A stretch of 64,000 nt of DNA from NCBI RefSeq assembly GCF_003555545.1, contig NZ_CP032157.1, forward strand, positions 5,894,546-5,958,545, written 5' to 3'. Both the position numbers and the translations under genes were made by a program. This DNA comes from Paraflavitalea soli. GTDB lineage: Bacteria; Bacteroidota; Bacteroidia; Chitinophagales; Chitinophagaceae. The notes beneath the pieces are model-generated. The model was not told the origin of the DNA. It did no database searches and was given only the letters and a program-made list of their open reading frames with translations. Shown here piece after piece: positions 1-8,744 of this stretch (position 1 is the first letter of the stretch; each line of letters opens with the position of its first letter).

Positions 1-2
1 CT

Positions 3-44
3 GACTTTGTAGAGTTCACCCCCTATGAATTTTATAAAAAGTAA
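3..44 (+). CDS. 3' end of an upstream gene (partial)
   Basis: Bases 3-41 read in frame as DFVEFTPYEFYKK and end at a TAA (42-44), five bases before the next ATG. The aromatic and lysine-rich tail and the tight spacing to the following gene look like a real C-terminus in the same operon. Too little is present to name a family. The start lies outside the window. This is inferred from reading frame and spacing only. Confidence 0.5.
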   Translation, partial: DFVEFTPYEFYKK

Positions 45-49
45 AGAAT

Positions 50-595
50 ATGGATCAACTTACACTGGGTATTGGTACGAGGCTGCAGCATACGCATTTT
101 GGACCGGGGGTTATTGTAGGAATACGTTTTGCTACTTACCTGATCTCTTTTATCAACCATGGCGTCAAAGAGGTGGATAAAAATGATACGCATCTCGATG
201 AGATCATCCCGGAAAATGTAACGGCAGAAATTGAAACGCATTCGGAGGTAGAGAAGTCGCTGCTGAAGATACTAAGGCTTTGGGGCGGGCTCAGTGAGAT
301 CGTTCCGCTGGGGGACCGCTGGCAGGGTGGCATGCTGCTTTTGCAGCCGGCGGACAAATCACAAAAACCCAAGGAAGTGCCGATCGAGGGCTTCTTCCAT
401 AAGGTGGTGATGCTGCGGGACAGGCTGCGGGTGCTGGAGCAGCAGATCAATGCACACAAGCAATTAAGTGACGAAGACAAGGTAAACCTGCAACAATACA
501 TAACGCGCATTTATGGATCGCTCACCACTTTCAATGTGCTGTTTAGAAATAAAGAACAGTGGTTTGTGGGTGAAAAGGGGTCCAAAGAGGACTAA
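50..595 (+). CDS. conserved hypothetical protein, Tudor-like N-terminus
   Basis: This is a 181-aa cytoplasmic protein without signal peptide or membrane segment. Its first 20 residues (GTRLQHTHFGPGVIVGI) resemble the small SH3/Tudor-like barrel found at the C-terminus of UvrD/PcrA helicases (G-x-R-V-x-H-x-x-F-G-x-G). The remainder is helical: residues about 60-85 and 115-160 have heptad-like leucine spacing (VVMLRDRLRVLEQQI) that could form a coiled coil. The start at 50 follows the preceding stop by 5 bp, which suggests translational coupling. I do not recognise a characterised function; the resemblance to the Tudor-like barrel is by eye only. Confidence 0.75.
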   Translation: MDQLTLGIGTRLQHTHFGPGVIVGIRFATYLISFINHGVKEVDKNDTHLDEIIPENVTAEIETHSEVEKSLLKILRLWGGLSEIVPLGDRWQGGMLLLQPADKSQKPKEVPIEGFFHKVVMLRDRLRVLEQQINAHKQLSDEDKVNLQQYITRIYGSLTTFNVLFRNKEQWFVGEKGSKED

Positions 596-784
596 GGTGG
601 GGTTTTATTCCCGGTGGTACCCGGATTGGCAGGTTTGAGGTAGCAAGTTTTATCTATAAGGGATACATGTTTCCCCTTAGCAGGACAAAACGTAACTCAA
701 AACATTATACAAGGACCATAAAGCCATCTATCTTTATGCTTTCATAGGATAAGGTTTAATGGTTAATGTATTTGATTAGTGCGA

Positions 785-813
785 CCCCGGCTTTACAGCC
801 GGGGTTTCTTTTT
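785..813 (+). terminator. rho-independent terminator in a 380-bp gap
   Basis: CCCCGGC (785-791), loop TTTACA, GCCGGGG (798-804) are followed by TTTCTTTTT. It is a perfect 7-bp GC-rich stem with a T-tract. It lies 190 bp after the stop of the 181-aa gene, so either that mRNA has a long 3' UTR or a short RNA ends here. The rest of the gap 596-977 shows no convincing ORF. Confidence 0.85.
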
Positions 814-977
814 ATCGCGGATCAAATGATTATCGTGGATTGCGCCGATTTGTGCACGTTCGCCATTTAAGGACCACCTATTTGCGTCGTCGTCGCGCAG
901 ATTGCTGCATGTTCTGCCTGCATTTCAAAGTATGGCATTTCGTATCTTGGATGCCAAACCAAGTAAGTACTCATTCC

Positions 978-3170
978 ATGAAAAAGTTATTTCTCCTTTT
1001 ATGCTTGCTTCCCCTACAGTTATTGGCGCAATCAACTACTGAACAAGTGGCGGCCTGGCAGCAACAGGCGCAGGATATTACGATCATCCGCGACAATTGG
1101 GGTGTACCCCATATTTATGGGAAGAAGGATGCGGACTGTGCTTTTGGTATTATGTATGCCCAATGTGAAGATAATTACCGTCAGCTGGAAGAATCTTTCA
1201 TTGGCCCACTGGGGCGTGCAGCCGAATTATATGGAGAGGACCGCTTGCAGGGTGATGTGAGTATTGCTTTATTTGAATGTGTGAAGAAGGCGAAGGCGGA
1301 TTATGCCAGCGCCTCATCATTCATAAAAAGTCTTTGCAACGGTGCGGCTGCTGGTATTAATTATTATTTATACAAACACCCTGATACTGTGCGCCGGTTA
1401 TTAGAGCACTATGAACCCTGGTTCTTTTTGCTGCCGGGCATAGATAATCCTTCGGGCCATGGCATTACATCGGCTGAGATAAGAAGCTACAACAATACCA
1501 TGTTGCCCGGCCACACCCCTGAAGGGGAAGAAGACAATTCTATAGAAGAGCGGGAAAACGGGTCCAACGCGATGGCCATTGCACCCTCTCATTCGGCGAG
1601 TGGGCAAGCCATGCTGCTGATCAATCCGCATGTGAACTTCTTTGGCAATGGACAGCGGTATGAATGTCACCTGATCAGTGAACAGGGCCTGAATGTATCG
1701 GGCTTTGCTATCTTTGGCACATTCTATATCTGGAGTGGTTTTAATCCCTACAGCGGATGGACACATACTAATTCAGGCGTAGACTTTACGGATGTGTACC
1801 TGGAGCGCTTTGACAATGCTGCTGATCCCTCTTTGTATCGATATGGCAATGGCTATCGCACGGCAACGATTTGGACTGATACGGTTCGTTACAAGACGGC
1901 TGCCGGCCTGCAAAGCAAAGCGGTCTTGCTGCGTAAAACGCATCACGGGCCTGTAGTAGCCAAGCGGGATTCCTTCCTGGTAAGCATGAAAAATCTAACA
2001 GACCCTCAATCCAGTTATATAGAGCAGTGCTGGAAGATGTGCCGTTCGAAGAACCTACGGCAGTTTAAGGCTGCTATGAACAAGCGGACCCTGGGTTATC
2101 CCAATACGATGTATGCGGACAGGGATGGCAACACAGCTTACTGGCATGGCAATGCCGTACCCAAACGTTCTACGCAGTTCGACTGGCGCTCTCCTGTTGA
2201 TGGAAGCAATCCGGCTACTGAATGGCAAGGGCTGCACCGGCTGAAGGATATTATCCAGGTAATTAATCCGGCTTCGGGATGGATACAGAATTGCAATTCC
2301 ACTCCCTACCTGGCAGCCGGCTCAAGCAGCCCCAAACAAGGGGACTATCCGGCCTATATGGCCTATGACAAACAAACCTTCCGGGCGGTAGAAGCTGTGC
2401 GGCTATTGTCGGCAACAGATAAAATATCTTATGCTGATTTTGAAAAGCTGGTCGTGAGTAATCACCTGCCGATGATGGCCAACTGGTTGCCGCAAATATT
2501 AGCAGCTTATGATAGCATGGCAACCACTTCACCGGCATTAAAAGAAAAACTGGGTGCGGTGGCGGATACGTTACGCCGGTGGAATTACCGGTATGGGCTC
2601 AACAGCCAGGCTACGAGCATTGCTGTGATGTGGTATTTACAATATGATAACTGGAACAATAGCCAGCCAAAGCAATCGGCGGCTGATGACAATGCCACTA
2701 ACCTGCAGGGCAACGAATTGCCGATGAGTGGCGCCACAGCAGTAGATCTGTTGAGCAAGGCTGTGGAAGCATTGAACAAGAGGTTTGATACGGCCTTCGT
2801 TAACTGGGGCGATATCAATCGCCTGCAAAGACTGCAAAGTCCGTCGGACAATTTTGACGACAATAAACCCAGTTGGCCGGTAGCGGCAGTACCCAGTCCA
2901 TTGGGTTCCCTGTTTGCCTTTGGCAATGGATTCACACGTGGCCAACAAAAGTTTTATGGCGCCCGTGGTAATACGTATACAGCCATTGTAAGTTTTGGCC
3001 CACGCATACAGGCGCGCTCGATCATGTATTTTGGTCAAAGCGCCAATCCCTCCTCTTCGCATTACCTCGATCAGGCGCCTTTGTATGCAGCAGGGAAATT
3101 TAAAGATGCCTGGTTCTATAAGGAGGATGTGTTAACACATGCTGAAAAAACCTATCACCCCGGTGAGTAA
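978..3170 (+). CDS. penicillin acylase family protein (paralogue 1)
   Basis: This is a secreted Ntn-hydrolase of the penicillin/acyl-homoserine-lactone acylase family (peptidase S45), about 730 aa. Such enzymes cleave the amide between an acyl group and an amine after autoproteolysis into alpha and beta chains. The start at 978 gives a clean signal peptide (MKKLFLLLCLLPLQLLAQ); the longer frame from 840 adds an implausible Arg/Cys-rich leader. RDNWGVPHIYGKKDADCAFG near the N-terminus is the family's conserved opening. Gly195-Ser196 in ENGSNAMAIAP is the expected self-cleavage site, with Ser196 as nucleophile. It is paralogous to the gene at 6316 and shares its C-terminal ending (HAEKTYHPGE). 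The substrate is unknown; N-acyl peptides, lipopeptides, beta-lactams or acyl-homoserine lactones are all possible. Confidence 0.93.
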   Translation: MKKLFLLLCLLPLQLLAQSTTEQVAAWQQQAQDITIIRDNWGVPHIYGKKDADCAFGIMYAQCEDNYRQLEESFIGPLGRAAELYGEDRLQGDVSIALFECVKKAKADYASASSFIKSLCNGAAAGINYYLYKHPDTVRRLLEHYEPWFFLLPGIDNPSGHGITSAEIRSYNNTMLPGHTPEGEEDNSIEERENGSNAMAIAPSHSASGQAMLLINPHVNFFGNGQRYECHLISEQGLNVSGFAIFGTFYIWSGFNPYSGWTHTNSGVDFTDVYLERFDNAADPSLYRYGNGYRTATIWTDTVRYKTAAGLQSKAVLLRKTHHGPVVAKRDSFLVSMKNLTDPQSSYIEQCWKMCRSKNLRQFKAAMNKRTLGYPNTMYADRDGNTAYWHGNAVPKRSTQFDWRSPVDGSNPATEWQGLHRLKDIIQVINPASGWIQNCNSTPYLAAGSSSPKQGDYPAYMAYDKQTFRAVEAVRLLSATDKISYADFEKLVVSNHLPMMANWLPQILAAYDSMATTSPALKEKLGAVADTLRRWNYRYGLNSQATSIAVMWYLQYDNWNNSQPKQSAADDNATNLQGNELPMSGATAVDLLSKAVEALNKRFDTAFVNWGDINRLQRLQSPSDNFDDNKPSWPVAAVPSPLGSLFAFGNGFTRGQQKFYGARGNTYTAIVSFGPRIQARSIMYFGQSANPSSSHYLDQAPLYAAGKFKDAWFYKEDVLTHAEKTYHPGE

Positions 3171-3267
3171 TGTGACTACCGCTTAGTAGAAAAAATTCCC
3201 CAGTGATCGCGGTTAATAAGTTGCCTGCTGCTGGCATGGCCTTTTTATACCTACGTGTATAAAACAA

Positions 3268-3462
3268 ATGATTATGGACAAGCTTGAATTAAAAGGAACA
3301 TGGAATGTGATCAAGGGCAAGGTGAAACAAGCCTATGCCGACCTGACCGATGATGACCTGAGATATGAAGAAGGCAAGGACGATGAATTGCTGGGCCGCC
3401 TGCAGCAAAAGACGGGTAAAGGAAAAGATGAACTGGTAAAGTGGTTGAAGTCATTGGGCTAA
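3268..3462 (+). CDS. CsbD family small protein
   Basis: This is a 64-aa (or 62-aa) hydrophilic CsbD-type stress protein. The core [20 protein letters not shown] followed by [23 protein letters not shown] matches the family pattern of a short four-helix protein. CsbD proteins accumulate under general stress in many bacteria, but their molecular role is unknown. Two in-frame ATGs exist (3268 and 3274); family members usually begin MDKxxLKGxWN, which favours 3274. It is monocistronic: a terminator follows 23 bp after the stop. Confidence 0.9.
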   Translation: MIMDKLELKGTWNVIKGKVKQAYADLTDDDLRYEEGKDDELLGRLQQKTGKGKDELVKWLKSLG

Positions 3463-3484
3463 TATTCACTCCATATATACATTA

Positions 3485-3520
3485 GAAAGGGAGTCCTGTT
3501 ACAGGCTCCCTTTCACTTTT
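3485..3520. terminator. bidirectional terminator
   Basis: GAAAGGGAG-T-CCTG, loop TTA, CAGGCTCCCTTTC form a stem of about 13 bp with one bulge, flanked by T-rich sequence on the right and A-rich sequence on the left. It lies between the convergent csbD-like gene and the S41 peptidase gene and can serve both. Confidence 0.8.
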
Positions 3521-3539
3521 ATTGTATCAGGTTATTCTA

Positions 3540-4937
3540 TTATTTCATGGCGGCTCTGAGTACTTCCAGGGCCTTTTCCATTTGTGGGTCCCTTTTTCTG
3601 GCATAATCTTCTACTGTACGCTTCACTTCTATATCGGGCTTTACGCCATACCCTACAAATTCCCGTCCATCGGGGTAAGTATCGCGTTTGGTACAGATCC
3701 TGGCAGAACCTCCGCCGGGTAAATCAAACATCAGGGGCTGACCGGTGCTACCGTAGGTTCTTTCACCAACTACGGTGGCCCTTCCTTTTAGATCGTCCAG
3801 GGCAATCAAAAAGTCTTCGGCTGCCGAAGCGGTATTATTGCCTATCAATACCACGAGTGGCACCGTGATCTTTTTATCGGTAACCTCATTATAAAAAGAA
3901 GAAGTATCGCCACTATACCAATAGTTGCCCCGGGAGATATCATACGACTTTTGTATCCACGCCTTGTTAAAGGGGTTCTCTTTCAGCTGCTTTTCCAGTT
4001 CTTCATCTTTAATAAATTTTCCCCAGGCACGGAAGGCTGAAATGTTTTCACGGGTGCGCCAGGTGGAGCCGGTAATATTTTTCTTATCGGTAAAATATTT
4101 CAGGATGGCCACGCCGATACCGCTATTACCGCCTCCATTATTGCGCAGGTCAATGATCACTGCTTTGGCTGTATATAATTCGGGCAGGCGTTGTTTGAAA
4201 TCATATACTACGCTGTCATCGCCAAATGTATTGAACTGCAGGTAAGCAATGTCCTGGGGCAGTTTCTCAAACCGGAAGCGCAACCAGGGCCTATTGGGTA
4301 GAGGATATGCCCAGGCGGCCCGGGTGCTCCGAAGATGTGTGGTGTAGACAAAGGTTTTGCCGGCGGGGGTCTTTAAAGTAAAGTGGAACAGTTTATTGGA
4401 GTCCACATTATTGAACAACTCACTCACGGCATCGTTCCAAAGCTGGTGGGTAGCAGAAGCTGACACACCGGGAATGATCTCTTTTTCGAGGTAAGCGATC
4501 ATGGGCACCTCATTCAGCTTTATCACTTCTGTTCCAACAGGAATAGCCACTGAATCTTGTCTGGGTACATTGGTAACGATCACTTTACCATCAAGCCAGG
4601 TAAGTACCAGGGGCAGGTAGAGCTGGCCTCCTTTCATCAGGGTACCGGGGGTATATACATTGGTATGGCCATCTTTGAGCAATGCACAGAACCGTTTCAT
4701 CACCCTGTAATAATCCCAGGTATTCTTTGTGGCCAATACTTTTGGAATAAATGCCTGGTAGGTGCTGTCCCAGTTAATTTTTGCTTTATCAAAATAGGCA
4801 AAATTATAGGAGGCCTCTTTCCAGAACAGGGATAGCCCGTATAACTTATCGGCATCACTGATATTGGATACTGTGTCTATTTGTGCGGTGGCACGGCCAG
4901 CCACTGCCAGCAGCAGGATAAAGAGGAGGTGTTTCAT
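3540..4937 (-). CDS. S41 family peptidase (tail-specific protease-like), secreted
   Basis: This is a 465-aa exported serine peptidase of the C-terminal-processing family. A signal peptide (MKHLLFILLLAVAGRATAQ) is followed by an alpha-helical N-terminal part, a degenerate PDZ-like segment near residues 115-160 (VPVGTEVIKLNEVPM-type wording), and the S41 core. AVIIDLRNNGGGNSG is the conserved core strand-loop. GNNTASAAEDF carries the expected nucleophile Ser371, and the C-terminal GYGVKPDIEV is typical. It stands alone on the minus strand inside a plus-strand block of secreted hydrolases and is divergent from the M19 dipeptidase. Its role is probably periplasmic or surface protein or peptide processing. 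Confidence 0.9.
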   Translation of the reverse strand: MKHLLFILLLAVAGRATAQIDTVSNISDADKLYGLSLFWKEASYNFAYFDKAKINWDSTYQAFIPKVLATKNTWDYYRVMKRFCALLKDGHTNVYTPGTLMKGGQLYLPLVLTWLDGKVIVTNVPRQDSVAIPVGTEVIKLNEVPMIAYLEKEIIPGVSASATHQLWNDAVSELFNNVDSNKLFHFTLKTPAGKTFVYTTHLRSTRAAWAYPLPNRPWLRFRFEKLPQDIAYLQFNTFGDDSVVYDFKQRLPELYTAKAVIIDLRNNGGGNSGIGVAILKYFTDKKNITGSTWRTRENISAFRAWGKFIKDEELEKQLKENPFNKAWIQKSYDISRGNYWYSGDTSSFYNEVTDKKITVPLVVLIGNNTASAAEDFLIALDDLKGRATVVGERTYGSTGQPLMFDLPGGGSARICTKRDTYPDGREFVGYGVKPDIEVKRTVEDYARKRDPQMEKALEVLRAAMK

Positions 4938-5082
4938 ACCGCAAAAGACGTATAAATGCCTTTATATGTTACAATATTATTTAGTGACGGGCTGGATTTT
5001 TCTATTTATCTGCCGGTCAGCACAATTTGCGGGGCTTAATTGTAAAGTGTTGCCTACATTTAATGCAGCTTATAATCATCAC

Positions 5083-6300
5083 ATGAAAAAACTACTTCTG
5101 CTTTGTCTGACGCTTGGCTATTGCGTTTTTTTGCAGGCGCAATCCTCCAGGAAGCTGCATTTTAAATCGATCCTGGTAGATACGCACAATGATATCCTCA
5201 CCACGGCCATAGACGAAAAAGTATCGTTTGATCAGCATCTGAAAGGAAAGACGCATTCTGACCTGGACCGGTTTAAAGAAGGGGGTGTAGATGTGGAAAT
5301 ATTCTCTGTGTGGAGTGATGGATCGTATGGACCGGGCAAGGGATTTAAACATGCCAACCGGCAGATTGACACGTTGTATGCGGTGATCAAACGCAATCCT
5401 GATAAGATAGCGCTGGTGACTACGCCTGCTGAACTCATGAAAACGGTGAAGCAGGGTAAGCTGGCTGCCATGATCGGGGTAGAGGGGGGACATATGATCG
5501 AAGACCGGCCCGACTACCTGGACAGTCTTTTTAAACGTGGTACCCGGTATATGACGCTCACCTGGAATAATTCGACTTCCTGGGCCACTTCGGCGATGGA
5601 TGAAACGCCGGGATCGCGCCTGCAGTTTGGCGCTGACTCTGCAGCAAAAGATATCAAAGAACGTAAGAAAGGGCTCAACGACCTGGGCAAACAGATCGTA
5701 CGGCGCATGAATGAGCTGGGCATGATGGTAGACCTGAGTCATGTGGGTGAACAAACGTTCTGGGATGCGATCAATACCACCACCAAGCCGGTCATCGTAT
5801 CGCACAGTTGTGTGTACAGCATCTGCCCGGTATTCCGCAACCTGAAGGACAACCAGATAAAAGCGGTAGCTAAAAATGGTGGTGTCATTCACCTCAACTT
5901 CTTCTCGGGATTTGTGGACAGCGCCTTTATGACGAGGAACCAGGCATTCGCGCTAAAACACAAGGCAGAGCGTGATTCCATCCGCAGTACGGTGACGGAC
6001 CCCTATTTTGCCGATAACTACCTGTTTCAGAAATATGCGGATGAAGTAAAAAGTTTGCGTCCTCCGCTCTCGCTGCTGCTGGATCACCTGGATTATATCG
6101 TCAAACTGGTGGGTGTAGATTATGTGGGGTTGGGATCGGACTTTGACGGAATCAATTCGGCACCGCAGCAGTTGGATGATGTGACCTGTTTTCCGCTTAT
6201 TACAGAAGAGCTGGTGAAGCGCGGGTATAGCAAGAAAGCGATCCGGAAAATATTGGGTGAGAACTTTATACGGGTATTCAAAGCGAATACGGTTCAATAA
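5083..6300 (+). CDS. membrane dipeptidase family (M19), secreted
   Basis: This is a 405-aa zinc dipeptidase of the renal-dipeptidase family, which hydrolyses dipeptides and often accepts a C-terminal D-residue. The start at 5083 gives the signal peptide MKKLLLLCLTLGYCVFLQAQ; the frame continues open to 4864 but without a sensible N-terminus. Metal ligands are visible: His35 and Asp37 (DTHNDI), bridging Glu134 (GVEGGH), His220 (DLSHVG) and His241 (SHS). The C-terminal LGSDFDG motif is also conserved. The next gene, a penicillin acylase, starts 15 bp after the stop, so the two are almost certainly co-transcribed, linking deacylation to dipeptide cleavage. Confidence 0.94.
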   Translation: MKKLLLLCLTLGYCVFLQAQSSRKLHFKSILVDTHNDILTTAIDEKVSFDQHLKGKTHSDLDRFKEGGVDVEIFSVWSDGSYGPGKGFKHANRQIDTLYAVIKRNPDKIALVTTPAELMKTVKQGKLAAMIGVEGGHMIEDRPDYLDSLFKRGTRYMTLTWNNSTSWATSAMDETPGSRLQFGADSAAKDIKERKKGLNDLGKQIVRRMNELGMMVDLSHVGEQTFWDAINTTTKPVIVSHSCVYSICPVFRNLKDNQIKAVAKNGGVIHLNFFSGFVDSAFMTRNQAFALKHKAERDSIRSTVTDPYFADNYLFQKYADEVKSLRPPLSLLLDHLDYIVKLVGVDYVGLGSDFDGINSAPQQLDDVTCFPLITEELVKRGYSKKAIRKILGENFIRVFKANTVQ

Positions 6301-6315
6301 TAGAAAAAGGCATAC

Positions 6316-8484
6316 ATGAGATACTTATTATTCTTCCTCTTATGGTCGGGCCAGCTGGCTGCACAGAGTGTTTCGAAGACAGTCATTACACAATGGGAGC
6401 AGCAGGCAAAACGGGTAACGATCATCCGCGACAACTGGGGCATTCCCCATGTGTATGGGAAAACGGATGCAGATGCGGTATTCGGGCTGATGTATGCGCA
6501 ATGCGAAGATGACTTTAAAAGGATAGAAAGTAATTACATTGATATATTGGGCAGAACGGCAGAAGTGAGTGGTATTAAAGATATTTATAACGATCTCTTT
6601 ACGAAACTGGTCATTGACTCTGCCGGGGCTATTGCTGATTATAAAAAGAGTCCGGCATGGCTTAAGAAGTTATTGAATGCCTATGCTGATGGTATGAATT
6701 ACTATCTGTACAAACATCCGGAGGTGAAGCCGGTCTTGTTGCGCCGCTTTGAACCCTGGTATCCGCTGATGTGGACAGATGGCAGTATTGCAGCGATCAA
6801 TACAGGGGGTGTTACCGCCAATGAAGTGAAAAACTTTTATACGGGCAATAATGCGACGGTAGCTGTTGCTGCTCCCAATGCTGAGGATATTCATACGGGA
6901 TCAAACGGCTTTGCGATTGCACCTGCCCGGTCGGCATCGGGCAAGCCCTTGTTGTATATCAACCCGCACGTGACTTTTTATTTCCGCCCGGAAGTGCATA
7001 TGGTGAGTGAAGAAGGATTGAATGCGTATGGGGCAGTAACCTGGGGCCAATTTTTTGTATACCAGGGATTCAACGAGCATTGCGGGTGGATGCATACTTC
7101 GGGTTATGCTGATGTAGCGGATATGTATGCGGAGCAGGTGGTGAAGCAGGGCAATGTTTTATTTTATCGTTATGAGAAAAAGCTACGTCCGGTAAAGCAA
7201 CAAACTTTCACGCTCTTTTATAAGGATGGGGACAAGATGAGCAGCCAACAGGTGACCACCTATTCCACGCACCACGGGCCTGTAATGGCGAAACGGGACG
7301 GGCAATGGATCAGTGTGCGGGCAGTGAACCGCCATATCAACGGCTTGATACAAGCCTGGCAACGTACGAAGAGCACGAATTTTACGGCTTTCAAGAAGAA
7401 CATGCAATTATTGTCGAATGCTTCCAACAACACGGTGTATGCAGACGACCAAGGCAATATTGCTTACTGGCATGGCAACTTTATTCCCCGGCGTGACACC
7501 TCATTTGATTGGTCGAAGCCGGTGGATGGCACGATAAAAGCTACGGAGTGGAAGGGTATGCATGCATTGGATGAAACGATCCATTTGTACAACCCGGCCA
7601 GCGGATGGATCCAGAATTGTAATTCCACGCCTTTCACGTCATCGGGCAGCAGCAGTCCCAGGAAAACTGCCTATCCTGCTTATATGTCAACGGAGCCAGA
7701 AAACTTCCGTGGCATCAATGCGGTGAAAGTGCTGACCCGGGAAAATAAATTTACGGTAGACAAGCTTATTGCAGCGGGATATGATACGTACCTCGCCGCT
7801 TTTGATGAGCTGGTGCCAGCGCTGGCAAGGGCCTTTAAAACCTTACAACCCGGTGACTCACTCTATACTTTATTGGCAGAGCCAGTTGCCATGATCAGCA
7901 AATGGGACCTGCATTCGGCAGAAAACTCTATTGCTACTACGCTCGCTATCGAGTGGGGGCAAAGATTACAGGTTCTTATCAACCAGGTAAATGCCCCTGA
8001 TTTTGTAGCTAAGGTTGCTGTATTTGCCAACACGGCGCAGCCCAGGCAGCTACTGGAGCCGCTGGCAGTTACGGTTCATCACCTGAACAGCCGCTTTGGG
8101 GCCTGGGCTATTCCCTGGGGTACGATCAACCGCTACCAACGTTTAACGGGACAGCTGGAGGAAACCTATGATGACAACCAGCCGAGTATTCCTTCGGGGT
8201 TTGCTGCCTCTACCTGGGGTTGTCTGCCCTCCTTTGTAAGCCGTACAATGACTGGCACCAAGAAAAGATATGGCTACAATGGTAACAGCTTTATCTGTGC
8301 GGTTGAGTTTGGCACAACGATCAAAGCAAAATCATTACTGGCCGGGGGCAATAGCAGTGATCCTACCTCGCCTCACTTTAATGACCAGGCAGAGATGTAT
8401 ACGAAAGGGAAATTCAAAGATGTATTGTTTTACAAAGGAGATGTGTTGCGGCATGCGGAGAAGACGTATCATCCGGGGGAGTGA
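6316..8484 (+). CDS. penicillin acylase family protein (paralogue 2)
   Basis: This 722-aa secreted S45-type Ntn-hydrolase is paralogous to the protein encoded at 978. The signal peptide is MRYLLFFLLWSGQLAAQ. RDNWGIPHVYGKTDADAVFG opens the mature chain. TGSNGFAIAPARSASGKP contains the predicted nucleophile Ser196, at the same residue number as in paralogue 1. Conserved blocks shared by both copies include HHGPV.AKRDG, NT.YAD..GN.AYWHGN and NPASGWIQNCNSTP. It lies 15 bp downstream of the M19 dipeptidase. The two acylases differ strongly around residues 170-195, just ahead of the cleavage site, which may reflect different substrates. Confidence 0.94.
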   Translation: MRYLLFFLLWSGQLAAQSVSKTVITQWEQQAKRVTIIRDNWGIPHVYGKTDADAVFGLMYAQCEDDFKRIESNYIDILGRTAEVSGIKDIYNDLFTKLVIDSAGAIADYKKSPAWLKKLLNAYADGMNYYLYKHPEVKPVLLRRFEPWYPLMWTDGSIAAINTGGVTANEVKNFYTGNNATVAVAAPNAEDIHTGSNGFAIAPARSASGKPLLYINPHVTFYFRPEVHMVSEEGLNAYGAVTWGQFFVYQGFNEHCGWMHTSGYADVADMYAEQVVKQGNVLFYRYEKKLRPVKQQTFTLFYKDGDKMSSQQVTTYSTHHGPVMAKRDGQWISVRAVNRHINGLIQAWQRTKSTNFTAFKKNMQLLSNASNNTVYADDQGNIAYWHGNFIPRRDTSFDWSKPVDGTIKATEWKGMHALDETIHLYNPASGWIQNCNSTPFTSSGSSSPRKTAYPAYMSTEPENFRGINAVKVLTRENKFTVDKLIAAGYDTYLAAFDELVPALARAFKTLQPGDSLYTLLAEPVAMISKWDLHSAENSIATTLAIEWGQRLQVLINQVNAPDFVAKVAVFANTAQPRQLLEPLAVTVHHLNSRFGAWAIPWGTINRYQRLTGQLEETYDDNQPSIPSGFAASTWGCLPSFVSRTMTGTKKRYGYNGNSFICAVEFGTTIKAKSLLAGGNSSDPTSPHFNDQAEMYTKGKFKDVLFYKGDVLRHAEKTYHPGE

Positions 8485-8489
8485 AGAAG

Positions 8490-8530
8490 AGGTGTTAGCT
8501 TTTAGCGGTTAGGATTTAGCTGTTAGCCCT
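8490..8530. repeat. degenerate TTAGC/GTTAG repeat
   Basis: The stretch after the acylase stop repeats the words GTTAGCTTTTAGCGGTTAG and TTTAGCTGTTAGC. The same vocabulary recurs at 18417-18465 and 62416-62467. It looks like a low-complexity dispersed intergenic repeat; no function is evident. Confidence 0.6.
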
Positions 8531-8535
8531 TTGCT

Positions 8536-8705
8536 TCGATAGCAGATCCCTCCCTGCGGTCGGGATGACAAGAAACGACGGGATGACAAGAAAGGGCGGG
8601 ATGACAAGAAGGGCGAAAAGACAAGAAAGCTCGGAATGACAACAAAGGTGGGGGATGACAAGGAGGGGGCGGAATGACAAGAAAGGGAGGAATGAGAAGG
8701 GAAGG
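8536..8705. repeat. tandem ATGACAAGAAAGGG-type repeat array
   Basis: After AGCAGATCCCTCCCTGCGG come about seven imperfect units of 18-20 bp with the core CGGGATGACAAGAAAGGG. A related, shorter array occurs at 48560-48680, also introduced by TTTGCTTCGA and AGCAGAT. Open frames on the minus strand here encode only repetitive peptides and are rejected as genes. The array lies in the leader of the DmpA-like gene, ending about 40 bp before its start codon. Confidence 0.75.
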
Positions 8706-8744
8706 GATGAATTTTGCTTTTTACATAAACCAGCACTTATTCTT

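Noticed and set aside
840-977. Upstream extension of penicillin acylase 1
   Set aside because: The extension precedes a complete signal peptide starting at 978 and has no signal or domain character.
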